From: CAZJHX01 sp964545715
GTDB lineage: Bacteria; Myxococcota_A; UBA9042; GCA-2863065
Direction of reading: 5' to 3'
NCBI GenBank assembly: GCA_964545715.1
Contig: CAZJHX010000047.1
Span: 1-64,000 of the forward strand
DNA: 64,000 nt
The notes beneath the pieces were generated by a model. The model saw only the letters and a list, made by a program, of their open reading frames with translations. It was not told where the DNA came from and made no database searches. A program made the translations under genes and the position numbers. This document shows positions 1 through 9,814 of the stretch, in pieces; position 1 is the first letter of the stretch, and every line of letters starts with the position of its first letter.

Positions 1-3000
1 GATCGTGAAGTCACACGTCAGGTCCACATCGGGGTCCGAGCCGACGACCGCCACCGAGTCCACCACCGGCGGCGCGTTGGTCACGCCCACCGACAGCACC
101 GCCGCACTGGACGCCGCCATGCCGTCAAACGCCGCCACCGAGCACGTCACCGTCGTGCCCTTCTTCACCAGCGCTCCCGGCAGCGTCGCTGTGTCCGCGC
201 CCACCGGCTCGCCATCCACCGCCCAGCTGTACTGGTAGGCCACGGCCTGCGGCCAGCCGTCGGAGTCTACCGCGTCCGTCGCCACACACGTCAGATCGTC
301 GCCCGTCTGTGGCGACGCCGGCTCAAACGCCACCTGCGGTGGTGTCGGCGCCTGATTCTCATTGCAGTTGCCCGCCTCACAGTAACCGCCCGCGCCCTCG
401 TCCAGCTCACAGTCCAGCTTCTCAGACACCGCCACACCGACACAGTCACCGTTGTTGCAAGAGTCGGATGCCGTACAGACCGACCCGTCGTCGCAGGAGC
501 CCGGGTTGGGCGTTGTCGTGCAGCCCGCCAGCGGATCACAGGCATCCGTCGTACACGCCTTGCCGTCGTCACAGGGCAGCGGCGCGCCGGCCTCACACAC
601 CCCCGCCGCGCAGACGTCGTCCACGGTGCACACCGAGCCATCCGCGTCGCATTCCACGGCGTTGTTGTTGTGCACGCACCCGATCGCGCTGTTGCACAGG
701 TCGTCCGTGCACGGGTTGTTGTCGTCGCAGTCGGTCGGCTTGCCCGGGGCGCACACCCCCGCCGCGCACGCGTCATCGGTCGTGCAGGCGTCGCCGTCGT
801 CACACGCGCCCGGTGCCGGATCGTTCTGACACCCGCCCGCCGGATGACAGCTGTGCGTCGTGCACAGATTGCCGTCGTCGCAGTCCGACCCGTTCGGCAG
901 CGCGATCTCGGCCGTGTTGCTGGTCAGCGTCAGCACACCCACGGTGGCCTCCACCACGCACTTGACCCGATCGCAGTGCGAAAACAGCGTCGCCGGCAGC
1001 TCCTGCAGGCCCGGCTTGAGCGGACCGTCGCCAATCTGCCAGCTGTAGGCGTACTCGATCGTGGGCTCGCCATCCCCTGCCGGCTGAACCAGGTCGCACG
1101 TCACAGCCCCATCCGCACCCTGGGGTGCCGAAACCGCCACGATCGGCGATTTGGGGATGGGCTTCACCACGATGACCGCATCGGAGGCCAGCGCTTTGCC
1201 CGAGGTCCAGCCGTCAAACGGCGCGGCGGAGCAGACAACCGACTCCCCGCCGGCCAGGCCCGATGTGTCGAACGTGGGCTGGTCCTGCCCCAGCGCCACC
1301 GCTCCGTCCACAAACCAGGCCAGCTTCACCTCGTCGCCCGGGCAGTCATCCGAATACCCGGCCCACCCGCACGTCAGCAGGTCGCCCAAGAGCGGCGACT
1401 GCGGGGTCAGCACCACGGACTCGAGGCTCGGCGCCGTGTTCACCGGCGTGACGAGATTGGAGCCGACCTCGACCGTGGCCAGCCCGTCGGTCACCGTCGC
1501 AAAGCACTGCAGCGCGTGCCCCTGCTGAATCGACACGGCCCCCGTCGACTTCGTCTTGAACGGCGCCGGCTGCCCCCCGATCTCCCAGCGCCACGTGATC
1601 TCCAGGTCATCGCCGTCCGCGTCCGCCGGCCCCACAGCCGCGCACTCGAAGGGCCCACACGGCGGACCGTCGGTCAGGGTCGCGCCGGCCAGGGTCGGCG
1701 GCGCGTTGCCGATCGTCACCAGGTTGGAGGTCTGCGGCGCGCCCTTGTCGAAGCCGTCATCCGGCGTGATGACGCACGCGATCTCGTCGCCTTTGGCAAA
1801 GACGCCGGCCAGCGTGGGCCCCGTCTCAGCGCTTAACGTCTGGCCGTTCTTCACCCACGAGTAGGCATAGGCGGCCGGATCGTTGTCCGCATCCAGATAA
1901 CCGCTGGGCTCACAGGTCAGCGTTGCGCTGCCGGTCGGGTCGATGGGGGACAGCGTCGCCGCCTTCAGCGTGGGGACAAAGTTGATGACGCTGACCACAT
2001 CCGACAGCTGCGGCGCGCCCTGCGACTCATCATCGATTGGCGTCACCCGGCACCGGAGCTCGTCGCCCGGGCTCAGCGCGACAGCGACTTGAACCACGTC
2101 CGTGCCCAACACGGACAGATCCGGCAGCAGCAGCCACTCGACCTGCACGGTCTCCTCGTCGGCCGGGTCTGGGTCCAGCCAGCCGCTGTGCCCACACGTG
2201 AAGCTCTGCAGCCGACCGGCCACCGGTGGCGTTGCAGAAGCGGCGGCCAGGGTGGGGGTCGTGTTGACGATCACGGCCTCGTTCAGCGCGTCCAACGTCG
2301 GACCGCTGCTCTCCGAGTCCGCGGACGTCGCTCGACAGGTCACGACGTCGCCTTTGTCGAACCACTCCCCATCCAGCACGGGCGCGGTCTCGTCGACCGG
2401 CTCGCCGTTGACCAGCCACTGGTACGACCACACTGGGATCTCGCCGTCCGCGTCGATCGCGTCGCCCGCCGAGCAGGTCAGCTCATCCGCCTCTCCACAG
2501 GCCTCGGGCTCTACCAGCACGGCTCCACCAACCGGCGGGCTGTTGCTGATCACCACGTCGGCCGAGGTCGCCTCCGCCCCCGTTACCGCGCCGTCGCCAG
2601 GGGTCAGCACGCAGCTGAGCGTGGATCCCTTGCCCGGCACGTCCTCGGTCGGCAGCTCGCAGGCCCCGGTAATCACGATCTCAGCGCCCTCGCTCCACCA
2701 CACGCAGGAGTCCGTGGCCTCATCCTCGGGGTCCGGGTCGTCCCGCTCCGCGCAATGGCATGAGAACTCGGTTGTCACACCACCGTCCTCGGGCGTGATG
2801 ACGGCGCTCGTACACGTGGGTGGGGCATTGCCGATGATCACCTCGGCGACCGCAGCCTCCGACTCACCGGAGGTCCCGACCGCCGTCACCACGGCCTGCC
2901 ACGACTCCCCCTTGGAGGTGCTGTCCGCCGCGATGATCAGCTCGGTATCCGGCGTCTTTTCGCCGTCCCGGTACCACTCGATTCGCGCCGTCTCGCCGTC

Positions 3001-3234
3001 TCCGAGCCCCACCACCGCCATCAACGGGTCCACAGTCGTCGGCTCGGCGGGTGAGATGCTCAGGGTGGGGGTGGCCGGCGGCGGCTGACCGTAGTCGATC
3101 GACACGTCCGTACCCGTGTCGGTCGTCGGATCGGCTCCGGTGTCCGGCGTCGTGCCGTCTTCATCGGGCTCACTGCAAGCGAGCACCAGACCGGCGGCGA
3201 CGAGGCACAGGACGGCTGGCCACGCTGCTCGCAT
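1..3234 (-). CDS. Ig-like/Cys-rich repeat lipoprotein, 3' end off window
   Basis: The frame is open from an ATG at 3234 to the left edge without a stop, so 1078 residues are visible and the C-terminus is missing. The N-terminus is a type II signal peptide with V-L-A-C at residues 17-20, so the product is probably a lipoprotein. Residues about 45-775 and again from about 945 are roughly 90-residue Ig/PKD-like repeats with recurring 'GD..TC.VTP.DG' and 'D.DGD' motifs. Residues about 778-935 are Cys-rich units of the type CDDGN.CT.D.C, the same class found in the giant protease at 26731. This is likely an exposed surface or adhesion-type protein. A second lipoprotein gene diverges 47 nt away. 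The function is not recognisable; the family type is clear. Confidence 0.8.
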   Translation of the reverse strand, partial: MRAAWPAVLCLVAAGLVLACSEPDEDGTTPDTGADPTTDTGTDVSIDYGQPPPATPTLSISPAEPTTVDPLMAVVGLGDGETARIEWYRDGEKTPDTELIIAADSTSKGESWQAVVTAVGTSGESEAAVAEVIIGNAPPTCTSAVITPEDGGVTTEFSCHCAERDDPDPEDEATDSCVWWSEGAEIVITGACELPTEDVPGKGSTLSCVLTPGDGAVTGAEATSADVVISNSPPVGGAVLVEPEACGEADELTCSAGDAIDADGEIPVWSYQWLVNGEPVDETAPVLDGEWFDKGDVVTCRATSADSESSGPTLDALNEAVIVNTTPTLAAASATPPVAGRLQSFTCGHSGWLDPDPADEETVQVEWLLLPDLSVLGTDVVQVAVALSPGDELRCRVTPIDDESQGAPQLSDVVSVINFVPTLKAATLSPIDPTGSATLTCEPSGYLDADNDPAAYAYSWVKNGQTLSAETGPTLAGVFAKGDEIACVITPDDGFDKGAPQTSNLVTIGNAPPTLAGATLTDGPPCGPFECAAVGPADADGDDLEITWRWEIGGQPAPFKTKSTGAVSIQQGHALQCFATVTDGLATVEVGSNLVTPVNTAPSLESVVLTPQSPLLGDLLTCGWAGYSDDCPGDEVKLAWFVDGAVALGQDQPTFDTSGLAGGESVVCSAAPFDGWTSGKALASDAVIVVKPIPKSPIVAVSAPQGADGAVTCDLVQPAGDGEPTIEYAYSWQIGDGPLKPGLQELPATLFSHCDRVKCVVEATVGVLTLTSNTAEIALPNGSDCDDGNLCTTHSCHPAGGCQNDPAPGACDDGDACTTDDACAAGVCAPGKPTDCDDNNPCTDDLCNSAIGCVHNNNAVECDADGSVCTVDDVCAAGVCEAGAPLPCDDGKACTTDACDPLAGCTTTPNPGSCDDGSVCTASDSCNNGDCVGVAVSEKLDCELDEGAGGYCEAGNCNENQAPTPPQVAFEPASPQTGDDLTCVATDAVDSDGWPQAVAYQYSWAVDGEPVGADTATLPGALVKKGTTVTCSVAAFDGMAASSAAVLSVGVTNAPPVVDSVAVVGSDPDVDLTCDFTI

Positions 3235-3281
3235 TCGGGTCAGTGTACCGTTTCCCGGGTCCTTTCTGCTACAAGGGGTCC

Positions 3282-5405
3282 ATGGTTCGCGCCGGATGGT
3301 GGGTCAGCGCAATGTTCTGGGTCGGCCTGGCGGCCTGCGGCTCAACGGAGCCCGGCGCGCCGGATGCGACCGCAGCCGACCTCCCGCAGCCCCCCGAAGA
3401 CACGTCGGTAGACGCGGTCGAGCCGCAGGATCCCATCGTCGTGTTGCAGATCACCCCGTCCGACGCCATCGGGGTCCCGACACCGCCCGAAGCCCGCATC
3501 ACCGACACCTGGGACAGCGCGTTCCTGGCCGCCAACACCGACGGCTTCTCGCTGCAGCCCCTAATCCGCGTGGTGGTGTCCAAAGGCCTCGTCGACGTGG
3601 GCACGTTCACGTCCGAGCACGTCTACCTGCACCCCGAGAGCGACGCCGACCAGCGCATCGGCATCGAGCAGCGCGTCTACGACCCCGAGACCGAGACGCT
3701 GTCGTTTCTACCGGCCCGGTACCTGGCCCAGGCCACGACGTATCGCTTGGTCGTGGACGGCCTCAAGTCACATGGCCAGGTCGTGGAGTCCGCCTCCGTT
3801 GCGTTTACCACCGGGCGCTTCACAGATGAGCTGACCGATCTGGCAGCGAGCGCGGACGATTGGGATGCGGCGGTCACCGTGGTCGCGGAGTCGACCTCGG
3901 GCCTGCTGGCCTGGACTGCGCATCGGGCCACCCTGCACGCGGGGACACCGCCCGTCCTGCCCTGGCCCGCCTGGGAGAGCGGCGGCGGGCTGCTGAACGA
4001 GCAGTCGATCACGGCGGAGGCCGGCGGCGCGCCCGTCACCCTGGCGATCGGCCCCAGCGGCATGTACGAGGGCCCGCTGCCCGACGGCGGAGGCGATGTC
4101 GTCATCCGCCAGCACTTCGAGATGTTCGTACCCACGGGCATCGGTCGCGTCGTGCTCGGGCGTTATCAGTCGCCGTGGCTGCTCAACGACGAGCAGCTGC
4201 TGGTTCACGGCCCGGGCGAGAGCGCGCGCCAGGTCTGGTTCACGCTGTGGCTGCCCGAGGGCGATCCCCCCGACGGCGGCTGGCCGGTCGTGCTGTACGC
4301 GCACGGGTATCGCAGCCACCGCCATCACGCGCCGCTCCTGGCCGGGCAGCTGGCGCAGGCCGGGCTGGCCACGATGGCCGTCACCGCCGTCGGGCACGGC
4401 GGCGGGCCGGACGGCTGGATCGAGCTGGACGGCGAGCAGTACCCCGACGGCGGCCGCGGCGTCGACGCCAACCACGACGGGATCTACCTGCTGGAGGAGG
4501 GCATGCGCAGTGATCCGCTCGGCCCCAGCCACGGCGCCATCCGCGGCCTGACCGACGGTGTCCGCCAGAGCGTGATCGACTACATGGCCGCCATCCGGGC
4601 CATCGAAGCCGGACTGCCCGATGTGTCCACCTCGGCCAACGCCCGCAGCTGGTTCGGCATCTCCAACGGCGGCCGGATCGGCGCGCTGCTGATGGCCGTG
4701 GATCCCAAGATGCCCGTCGCCGTGCTCAACGTGCCGCCGACCGAGTCCTTCAGCCCGCTGGCCGACACCTGGCGCGGCCTCTGGAGCACCATCTTCGCCG
4801 CCACCGCGCCCCCGCTGACCAACGGCGCGCACCCGCAATGGGGCGACTTCGACGAGGACATCCCGTTTCGCGGCGGGCCGGTCCAGGTCGGGCTCTCCCC
4901 CGGCGCCGCCCACATCCAGGCCTATCTGGACCGCTACCGTTGGGCCACCATGCCCATGAACGGGGCCGCCTACGCCGGTCGCTACGCCGTTCAGGGCAAG
5001 CGGATCCTGGTGCAGATCGGCCGCGGCGACCCGGTCGTGGTCAATCCCGGCACGCTCGATCTCGTGCGCGAGGGCGGCCTGCAGGCCACCACGTGCCTCT
5101 TCTGGCCCGAGCGCTCGGCGTGGCACGACCACCTGGGTGTGGAGGCTCAGCCGCTGGTCCACGTCTTCGCGGTGATCCAGCCCAATGGCCCGAACTGGCA
5201 TCCCGGCGTCATCGGTGTCGCCGCGCGCGAGCAGCTGGCCCAGTGGTATCTCTCGCGTGGCGAGATCCTGCACGATCCCGACCCGGACGCGGAAGCGGGC
5301 CTCTTCGGTCTGGGCGACGTCTTCGAGGTACCGCTGAGCGACGCCGCCTTTCAGGAACTCGACTCCAGCTTCGGCTACGATCCCGCCCAGCTGTACGGCC
5401 CGTAA
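3282..5405 (+). CDS. Lipoprotein with Ig-like domain and alpha/beta-hydrolase domain
   Basis: The product has 707 residues. ATG 3282 was chosen because AAGGGG lies just upstream and a lipobox (L-A-A-C, Cys19) follows; the frame stays open to 3051 but that extension has no signal peptide. Residues about 52-180 look like an SbsA-type (Big_5) Ig domain. Residues about 330-650 look like an alpha/beta hydrolase, with an oxyanion-type Y-A-H-G-Y-R-S near 339 and the nucleophile elbow G-I-S461-N-G-G. A His in S-A-W-H-D-H-L is a candidate catalytic His. It is probably a surface-anchored esterase, lipase or peptidase-like enzyme of unknown substrate. It resembles the larger protein at 22251. ttcA starts 11 nt downstream, so the two may be cotranscribed. 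Confidence 0.82.
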   Translation: MVRAGWWVSAMFWVGLAACGSTEPGAPDATAADLPQPPEDTSVDAVEPQDPIVVLQITPSDAIGVPTPPEARITDTWDSAFLAANTDGFSLQPLIRVVVSKGLVDVGTFTSEHVYLHPESDADQRIGIEQRVYDPETETLSFLPARYLAQATTYRLVVDGLKSHGQVVESASVAFTTGRFTDELTDLAASADDWDAAVTVVAESTSGLLAWTAHRATLHAGTPPVLPWPAWESGGGLLNEQSITAEAGGAPVTLAIGPSGMYEGPLPDGGGDVVIRQHFEMFVPTGIGRVVLGRYQSPWLLNDEQLLVHGPGESARQVWFTLWLPEGDPPDGGWPVVLYAHGYRSHRHHAPLLAGQLAQAGLATMAVTAVGHGGGPDGWIELDGEQYPDGGRGVDANHDGIYLLEEGMRSDPLGPSHGAIRGLTDGVRQSVIDYMAAIRAIEAGLPDVSTSANARSWFGISNGGRIGALLMAVDPKMPVAVLNVPPTESFSPLADTWRGLWSTIFAATAPPLTNGAHPQWGDFDEDIPFRGGPVQVGLSPGAAHIQAYLDRYRWATMPMNGAAYAGRYAVQGKRILVQIGRGDPVVVNPGTLDLVREGGLQATTCLFWPERSAWHDHLGVEAQPLVHVFAVIQPNGPNWHPGVIGVAAREQLAQWYLSRGEILHDPDPDAEAGLFGLGDVFEVPLSDAAFQELDSSFGYDPAQLYGP

Positions 5406-5416
5406 AGGAGCGTCCC

Positions 5417-6205
5417 ATGAGAGATCTCGAAAAGCGCATCGGGCGCGAGCTGACCCAGACCAACGCCCGCTTCGGCATGTTCGGACCGGGCGACCGCGTC
5501 CTGGTCGGCGTCAGCGGTGGCAAGGACAGCTACACACTGCTGCACATGCTTCAACGCGCACAGCGCCTGGCGCCGTTCTCGTTTGACCTGGTCGCCTTTC
5601 ACCTCGACCAGGGCCACCCCGGGTTTGACGTCGGCGTCATCGAGCGCCACCTGCAGGCCGTCGGTGGCCGATACATTATCGAGCGCGTCGACACCTACAG
5701 CATCGTGACCGAAAAGCTGGCCCCGGGCGCCACGCCCTGCTCGTTGTGCTCACGCCTTCGCCGCGGCGTTTTGTACAGCGCAGCTCGGCGACACGGCTGC
5801 AACGTCATCGCGCTGGGCCATCATCGCGAAGATCTGGTCGAGACGCTGATGCTGAACCTGCTCTACGCCGGCCAGCTGCAGACCATGCCGCCCCGCATGG
5901 TCAACGACGCCGGCGACGTGGTCGTCATTCGCCCGCTGGCGACCGTCGGGGAGGCGCTGATCCGGCAGTTTGCCGTCGAGCAGGGCTTTCCCATCGTGCC
6001 ATGCACGCTCTGCGGCCGCGGAAAGGACCTCAAGCGCGACCGCGTGGGGGCGCTGATCGACGCACTGGAGACAGAGATTCCGGACGTGCGCAGCAGCATC
6101 ATGACCGCCATGGCCAACGTGCGTAAGAGTCACCTGCTGGATTCGAGAATCTACGACCACAAGGCCGCGGGTCAGTCGTTGTCGAGCAGCACGCCGCCCG
6201 GGTAG
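5417..6205 (+). CDS. ttcA: tRNA 2-thiocytidine synthetase TtcA
   Basis: This 262-residue cytosolic enzyme is expected to thiolate C32 of certain tRNAs using ATP and a [4Fe-4S] cluster. The PP-loop S-G-G-K-D-S is at residues 33-38. The two cluster motifs are C108-S-L-C111 followed by S-R-L-R-R-G, and C196-T-L-C199-G. All are in the order and spacing of the TtcA family. The start is fixed by AAAGGAG at 5404-5410, 6 nt before ATG. Its last 34 nt overlap the 3' end of the convergent gene at 6172. Length and motifs fit a complete, functional enzyme, and the C-terminal tail after about residue 245 is simple in composition. Confidence 0.95.
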   Translation: MRDLEKRIGRELTQTNARFGMFGPGDRVLVGVSGGKDSYTLLHMLQRAQRLAPFSFDLVAFHLDQGHPGFDVGVIERHLQAVGGRYIIERVDTYSIVTEKLAPGATPCSLCSRLRRGVLYSAARRHGCNVIALGHHREDLVETLMLNLLYAGQLQTMPPRMVNDAGDVVVIRPLATVGEALIRQFAVEQGFPIVPCTLCGRGKDLKRDRVGALIDALETEIPDVRSSIMTAMANVRKSHLLDSRIYDHKAAGQSLSSSTPPG

Positions 6206-8034
6206 GCGTAGCTGACGTCGCAGTCGTAACCGTACGCCGTGACGCCGAAGGGCTCAGCGGAGTCCAGCCGATGCACGCCGTCCTGAACCGGCACGCGGAT
6301 CAGCTCGTACGAGGAGCTGCCGATCAGCGCGCCGCCGTCACCCGGGATCGGGTTGCCGTCCAAGATGACCTCGGTGCCGACCAGGCGCACGATGTTGATC
6401 CAGTCGTCGCTGTAGCCGGGCGGGGTCAGCACCACGTAGTGGTCCAGGTACTGCTCGGTGCCGACGCCAATCGTAAACGCCGGGTCGCCGATGCCGGTCA
6501 GGTTGTCGCCGCAGACCGGGTCGAAGATCTCGTTGCCTGCCGCGTCCACGATGTTGCTGCCGGTCATGTAGTGGCCGACCTGAATCGGGCCGCCGTTGGG
6601 ACCGCTGGCCGTAATCATGTGCGGGAAGGCGGCCTGGTACTCGACCCACTCGCCCTTGTTCAAGATGATGCCGGCCACCTCGGGTACAGCGGGCTCGGTG
6701 TTCACGAGCGTCTCGTCCTCGGCGGCCATGATGCGCCACACGTCGTACGCCCCCGCCGCGCGCGGCTCAAAGAGGTCCGCGACGTACTCGTTGACCCAGG
6801 TCTTGACCGGCGCAAGCTGATGCTCCAGGTGGTCGCAGAACTTGACCTTGATCGACGGCACAAAAGCGCAGTTGTGGGCGGCGAAGACCGCGATGGGGCG
6901 GTCGCTGGACACCAGGGTGCCGGTGAGGTCCAGGTTGTCACCCACCTTGGGCTCGATGGTGTAGTTCAGGACGTCGCCCTGGTTCAGGTTGTAGGTCGCG
7001 GTCTGGCCCTTGCTCACGGGCTCGACGAACGCGCCGCCGGCCACCTGACCGCCGCGCACGTCAGCGCTGGGCGTCACGAGCACTTTGGTTGTGCCCTGCG
7101 CGGTCGCGACCACCGTCACGTAGCTGGGAAAGCCGTACTTGGGATAACCCTGATCGTCAAAGCCCTGCGCCTCGGTCCAGAAGCTCTTCCACCCCATGAC
7201 CAGATACTCGTTGCCCAGCGCGTCGGTGGGAAACAGCAGCGTCGCGTCGTTTGAGCGGACGTCCGGACCGTTGGCCGGGTTGATCAGGTGCACCGTGATC
7301 GGCTCGTCGCTAACCAGGTCCCAGGACCAGCGGTTCAGCGAGGTGGTCAGCTGCGCGCTGCCGGTCGGCAGGGTGTAGGTCTTGAGGTCCTGCGCGTCCA
7401 CCGTCAGCTCTTCCTCGGTGAACGGCAGCGGCTCGCCGTCTTTGTTGGACGTGATCACGATGTGCGCGGGGTTGTCGGCCAGCGTGTTGGACACCACGAC
7501 CACAACCGGCCGGTCGGACTCGCTGCCCTGCGGGAAGGACTCGAAGTTGCCCAGGTCGACCAGCGCATAATTGCAGCCGACATTGGTCTTGGCCTTGATC
7601 GCCGTCGTGCAGCTGGACTGGCACTCGCCGTCCAGGCACGCCAGGCCCAGCTTGCACGTCTCGGTGTGCTCGTACGCGCTGCCGTCGTCCTGACACACGC
7701 CGATCTTGTCGGGCGCCAGGCATTTGGCCTCGCCGGGCACACACACGGCAGGCGTGCACTCGTCGTGCCCCTTGCAGATGTTGCCCACCGGACAGGGCTT
7801 CTCCTCGAAGCCGCTGCCGTCGGACTTGCAGACCTTGCGGCTGTAGTCCGTCACGCAGCCCAGCGACGTCCCCGGCGTGCACGGCTGGTCCGGTTGAGTC
7901 GCGTCTTCCTTGTCCTCAGGCCCGTCCAGCCCCAGCAGAATCGCGGGGATCTCGGGCTCCAGACGAATGACCTCGGGCTCATGACACGCCGCCGTCACCA
8001 GCAGCAGCGCCACCATCCAAACGACTCGCTTCAC
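6172..8034 (-). CDS. IgGFc-binding-domain-type lipoprotein
   Basis: The product has 620 residues. It begins with a type II signal peptide (V-T-A-A-C, Cys17), an acidic linker, and a Cys-rich segment at residues about 52-140 made of short C..G..C repeats. Residues about 150-620 match the pattern of the IgGFc-binding N-terminal domain: 'VVVSNT', 'PIAVFAAHNC', 'C-D-H-L-E-H-Q-L-A-P' and a closing 'PFGVTAYGYD..SYAYPGG'. The family is found in animal Fc-gamma-binding/mucin-like proteins and in many secreted myxobacterial proteins; whether it binds a glycoprotein here is unknown. Its ATG overlaps the stop of the aldo/keto reductase gene by 4 nt (ATGA), so the two are translationally coupled. Confidence 0.85.
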   Translation of the reverse strand: MKRVVWMVALLLVTAACHEPEVIRLEPEIPAILLGLDGPEDKEDATQPDQPCTPGTSLGCVTDYSRKVCKSDGSGFEEKPCPVGNICKGHDECTPAVCVPGEAKCLAPDKIGVCQDDGSAYEHTETCKLGLACLDGECQSSCTTAIKAKTNVGCNYALVDLGNFESFPQGSESDRPVVVVVSNTLADNPAHIVITSNKDGEPLPFTEEELTVDAQDLKTYTLPTGSAQLTTSLNRWSWDLVSDEPITVHLINPANGPDVRSNDATLLFPTDALGNEYLVMGWKSFWTEAQGFDDQGYPKYGFPSYVTVVATAQGTTKVLVTPSADVRGGQVAGGAFVEPVSKGQTATYNLNQGDVLNYTIEPKVGDNLDLTGTLVSSDRPIAVFAAHNCAFVPSIKVKFCDHLEHQLAPVKTWVNEYVADLFEPRAAGAYDVWRIMAAEDETLVNTEPAVPEVAGIILNKGEWVEYQAAFPHMITASGPNGGPIQVGHYMTGSNIVDAAGNEIFDPVCGDNLTGIGDPAFTIGVGTEQYLDHYVVLTPPGYSDDWINIVRLVGTEVILDGNPIPGDGGALIGSSSYELIRVPVQDGVHRLDSAEPFGVTAYGYDCDVSYAYPGGVLLDND

Positions 8035-9575
8035 GCGACCACCTCGGTTGCGACTTTCAGCAGGTGCGGGCGCTCGATCTGAAACCGCGGCCAGTCCAGC
8101 ACATCGCAGACATCGTGTACGTACGCGGTCTGCCGCATGCCGACCAACGCGCAGGTTACGCCCGGCAGCCCGGTGACCGCTGCGACCGCCTTGGACGACA
8201 GCGACGCGTGACGCACCTCCTCGGGCAGACCTGGATCAAGGGCACGGGCGATTCGATCGCTGCGCTTTTGCGACGATCGAGCGCACTGAACGCGCAGCCC
8301 ATCGCACAGCATCGACAGCGCGGCGACATACCGCTCCAGCCACAGGTGCCAGGCGGCTTTCATGGGGCCGTCCAGAATGCCGTCGATGTGCTGCACCAAC
8401 TGGCTGACTTCCGGACTGAAGCTGTGACTGAGGTAGTCGTCCCAGCGGATCGCGTCGTTGAGTTCGTCGGCCTTGGCTTTGATCTTGGACGAGTACTGAA
8501 ACAGCGCCGATTCGGGATCGGATTGGTCGATCTCCAGCGCGACCGCCAGGCCCGCTGAGAACTCCTTCTCCAGCTTCTCTACGTTCTTCTGCAGGCGGCT
8601 GACGCGCAGCGCCGAGCGGGTGTTGAAGTCGGCCAGCCGGATGAGACCGCCGCGCCGAATCGCGTTCAGCGGGCGATTGGTGAGCACGCCGACATCATGC
8701 TCGTCCGCCGCGTTCAGCACGGTCTGAGTGCCGGCGGCGCCGTTGTTGGCGATGACGGCGGCGCCCATCTCCAGCAGGTTCAGCGGGCACTGGATCACGG
8801 CGAAGTGGTGGCTGGGTCCGCCGACGCGCTCCGCGATCTCCAGCATGCGGGTCAGTGACGTACCGTCGGGACGCGCAACCGGCGCGTTGAGCGTGTTGGA
8901 GGAGACGCCGTAACAGCCGATCTTGCCGCCCTGCACCTGCGCCTCCATGCACTCGAACGCTCTCTCCAGGCGCTCATAGAACACCTCGCGGCGGGCGTCC
9001 AAAGACAGCTCTGAGCCGTTACGCTGGGCGTCCAGCAGGTAATACTCGGGGTTGTGCAGCAGGTAGACGTCGATGCGCTCGAGCCGCGTGCGATCGAGCG
9101 TGCGGTTGAGCTGATCGATGATGAAGGCCGGGTGGATGCAGTGCCAGCAGCCCTCGAGATACCGCACCATGTCCGGAAACGGGGCCCCGCCGCTCTCGCG
9201 ACGCCTGGCCAGCTCCAGATTGGCGCCCTGCACGTAGCCGACCTTGGACACCACGACCACCTCGTCGCGACGCCCTTCCGTGGCCACCACCTCCATGACA
9301 TCGCCGACCAGGCGCTCGCTGGCGCCGTCGCCGTAGTTGGTGGAGGTGTCGAGCACGTTGCAGCCCGAGCTGAGAGCCTGCAGCATCGAGATCCGGTGCT
9401 CATCGACGCGGTCCGTAACCCGGTAACAGCCGAAGCCGACAGCGCTCACGAACAGGCCGCTGCGCCCCAACTGGCGATATGCGGCGGCGTGCCGGCCCGC
9501 GGCGACCATCCGATCAGCCACGCGGCGTGTGCCTGCGGGGGTCGCTCCGTTGGATTGCTCTGCCGTGGAGTGCAT
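8031..9575 (-). CDS. Aldo/keto reductase with long C-terminal extension
   Basis: The product has 514 residues and is a predicted cytosolic NADPH-dependent oxidoreductase with a TIM-barrel fold. The AKR catalytic tetrad is visible as D76 (N-V-L-D-T-S), Y81 (N-Y-G), K111 (V-S-K-V-G) and H174 (Y-L-L-H-N-P). AKRs are usually about 320-350 residues. Here residues about 345-470 form an extra, mostly helical insertion or extension before a C-terminal 'CALVGM' strand that normally ends the barrel. ATG 9575 is the longest start; ATG codons at residues 23 and 64 are possible, but the latter would remove the first strand. It is followed, with ATGA overlap, by the IgGFc-type lipoprotein gene. Confidence 0.88.
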   Translation of the reverse strand: MHSTAEQSNGATPAGTRRVADRMVAAGRHAAAYRQLGRSGLFVSAVGFGCYRVTDRVDEHRISMLQALSSGCNVLDTSTNYGDGASERLVGDVMEVVATEGRRDEVVVVSKVGYVQGANLELARRRESGGAPFPDMVRYLEGCWHCIHPAFIIDQLNRTLDRTRLERIDVYLLHNPEYYLLDAQRNGSELSLDARREVFYERLERAFECMEAQVQGGKIGCYGVSSNTLNAPVARPDGTSLTRMLEIAERVGGPSHHFAVIQCPLNLLEMGAAVIANNGAAGTQTVLNAADEHDVGVLTNRPLNAIRRGGLIRLADFNTRSALRVSRLQKNVEKLEKEFSAGLAVALEIDQSDPESALFQYSSKIKAKADELNDAIRWDDYLSHSFSPEVSQLVQHIDGILDGPMKAAWHLWLERYVAALSMLCDGLRVQCARSSQKRSDRIARALDPGLPEEVRHASLSSKAVAAVTGLPGVTCALVGMRQTAYVHDVCDVLDWPRFQIERPHLLKVATEVVA

Positions 9576-9711
9576 GCGCGAACCTTACCCTAAGCGCCGA
9601 AGCGCGTCGACTGCACAGGGCTCTTCCCTGGCCGCGAGAAAAAGGCCCGAAAACGTGCGTCCGCAAGCTTCCGAACAAGCGTTTTCCACCCTTCTAACGC
9701 GCGCGCATTAA

Positions 9712-9720
9712 TGCTATAGT
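9712..9720 (+). promoter_or_regulatory. Extended -10 promoter element
   Basis: TGCTATAGT is an extended -10 type hexamer about 95 nt before the beta-propeller lipoprotein start. The -35 region 17 nt upstream is poor. A small perfect inverted repeat (ATCATC/GATGAT, 9747-9759) lies between the promoter and the gene and could be an operator. The role is inferred from sequence pattern only. Confidence 0.4.
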
Positions 9721-9814
9721 TCGCGCACAAGGGCGGCGGTGTATTCATCATCGGATGATAGCGCTGCATAAGGGGGTCCTTGTCACAGTGGGTTATTTGC
9801 TGCGGAGGAAGTCC

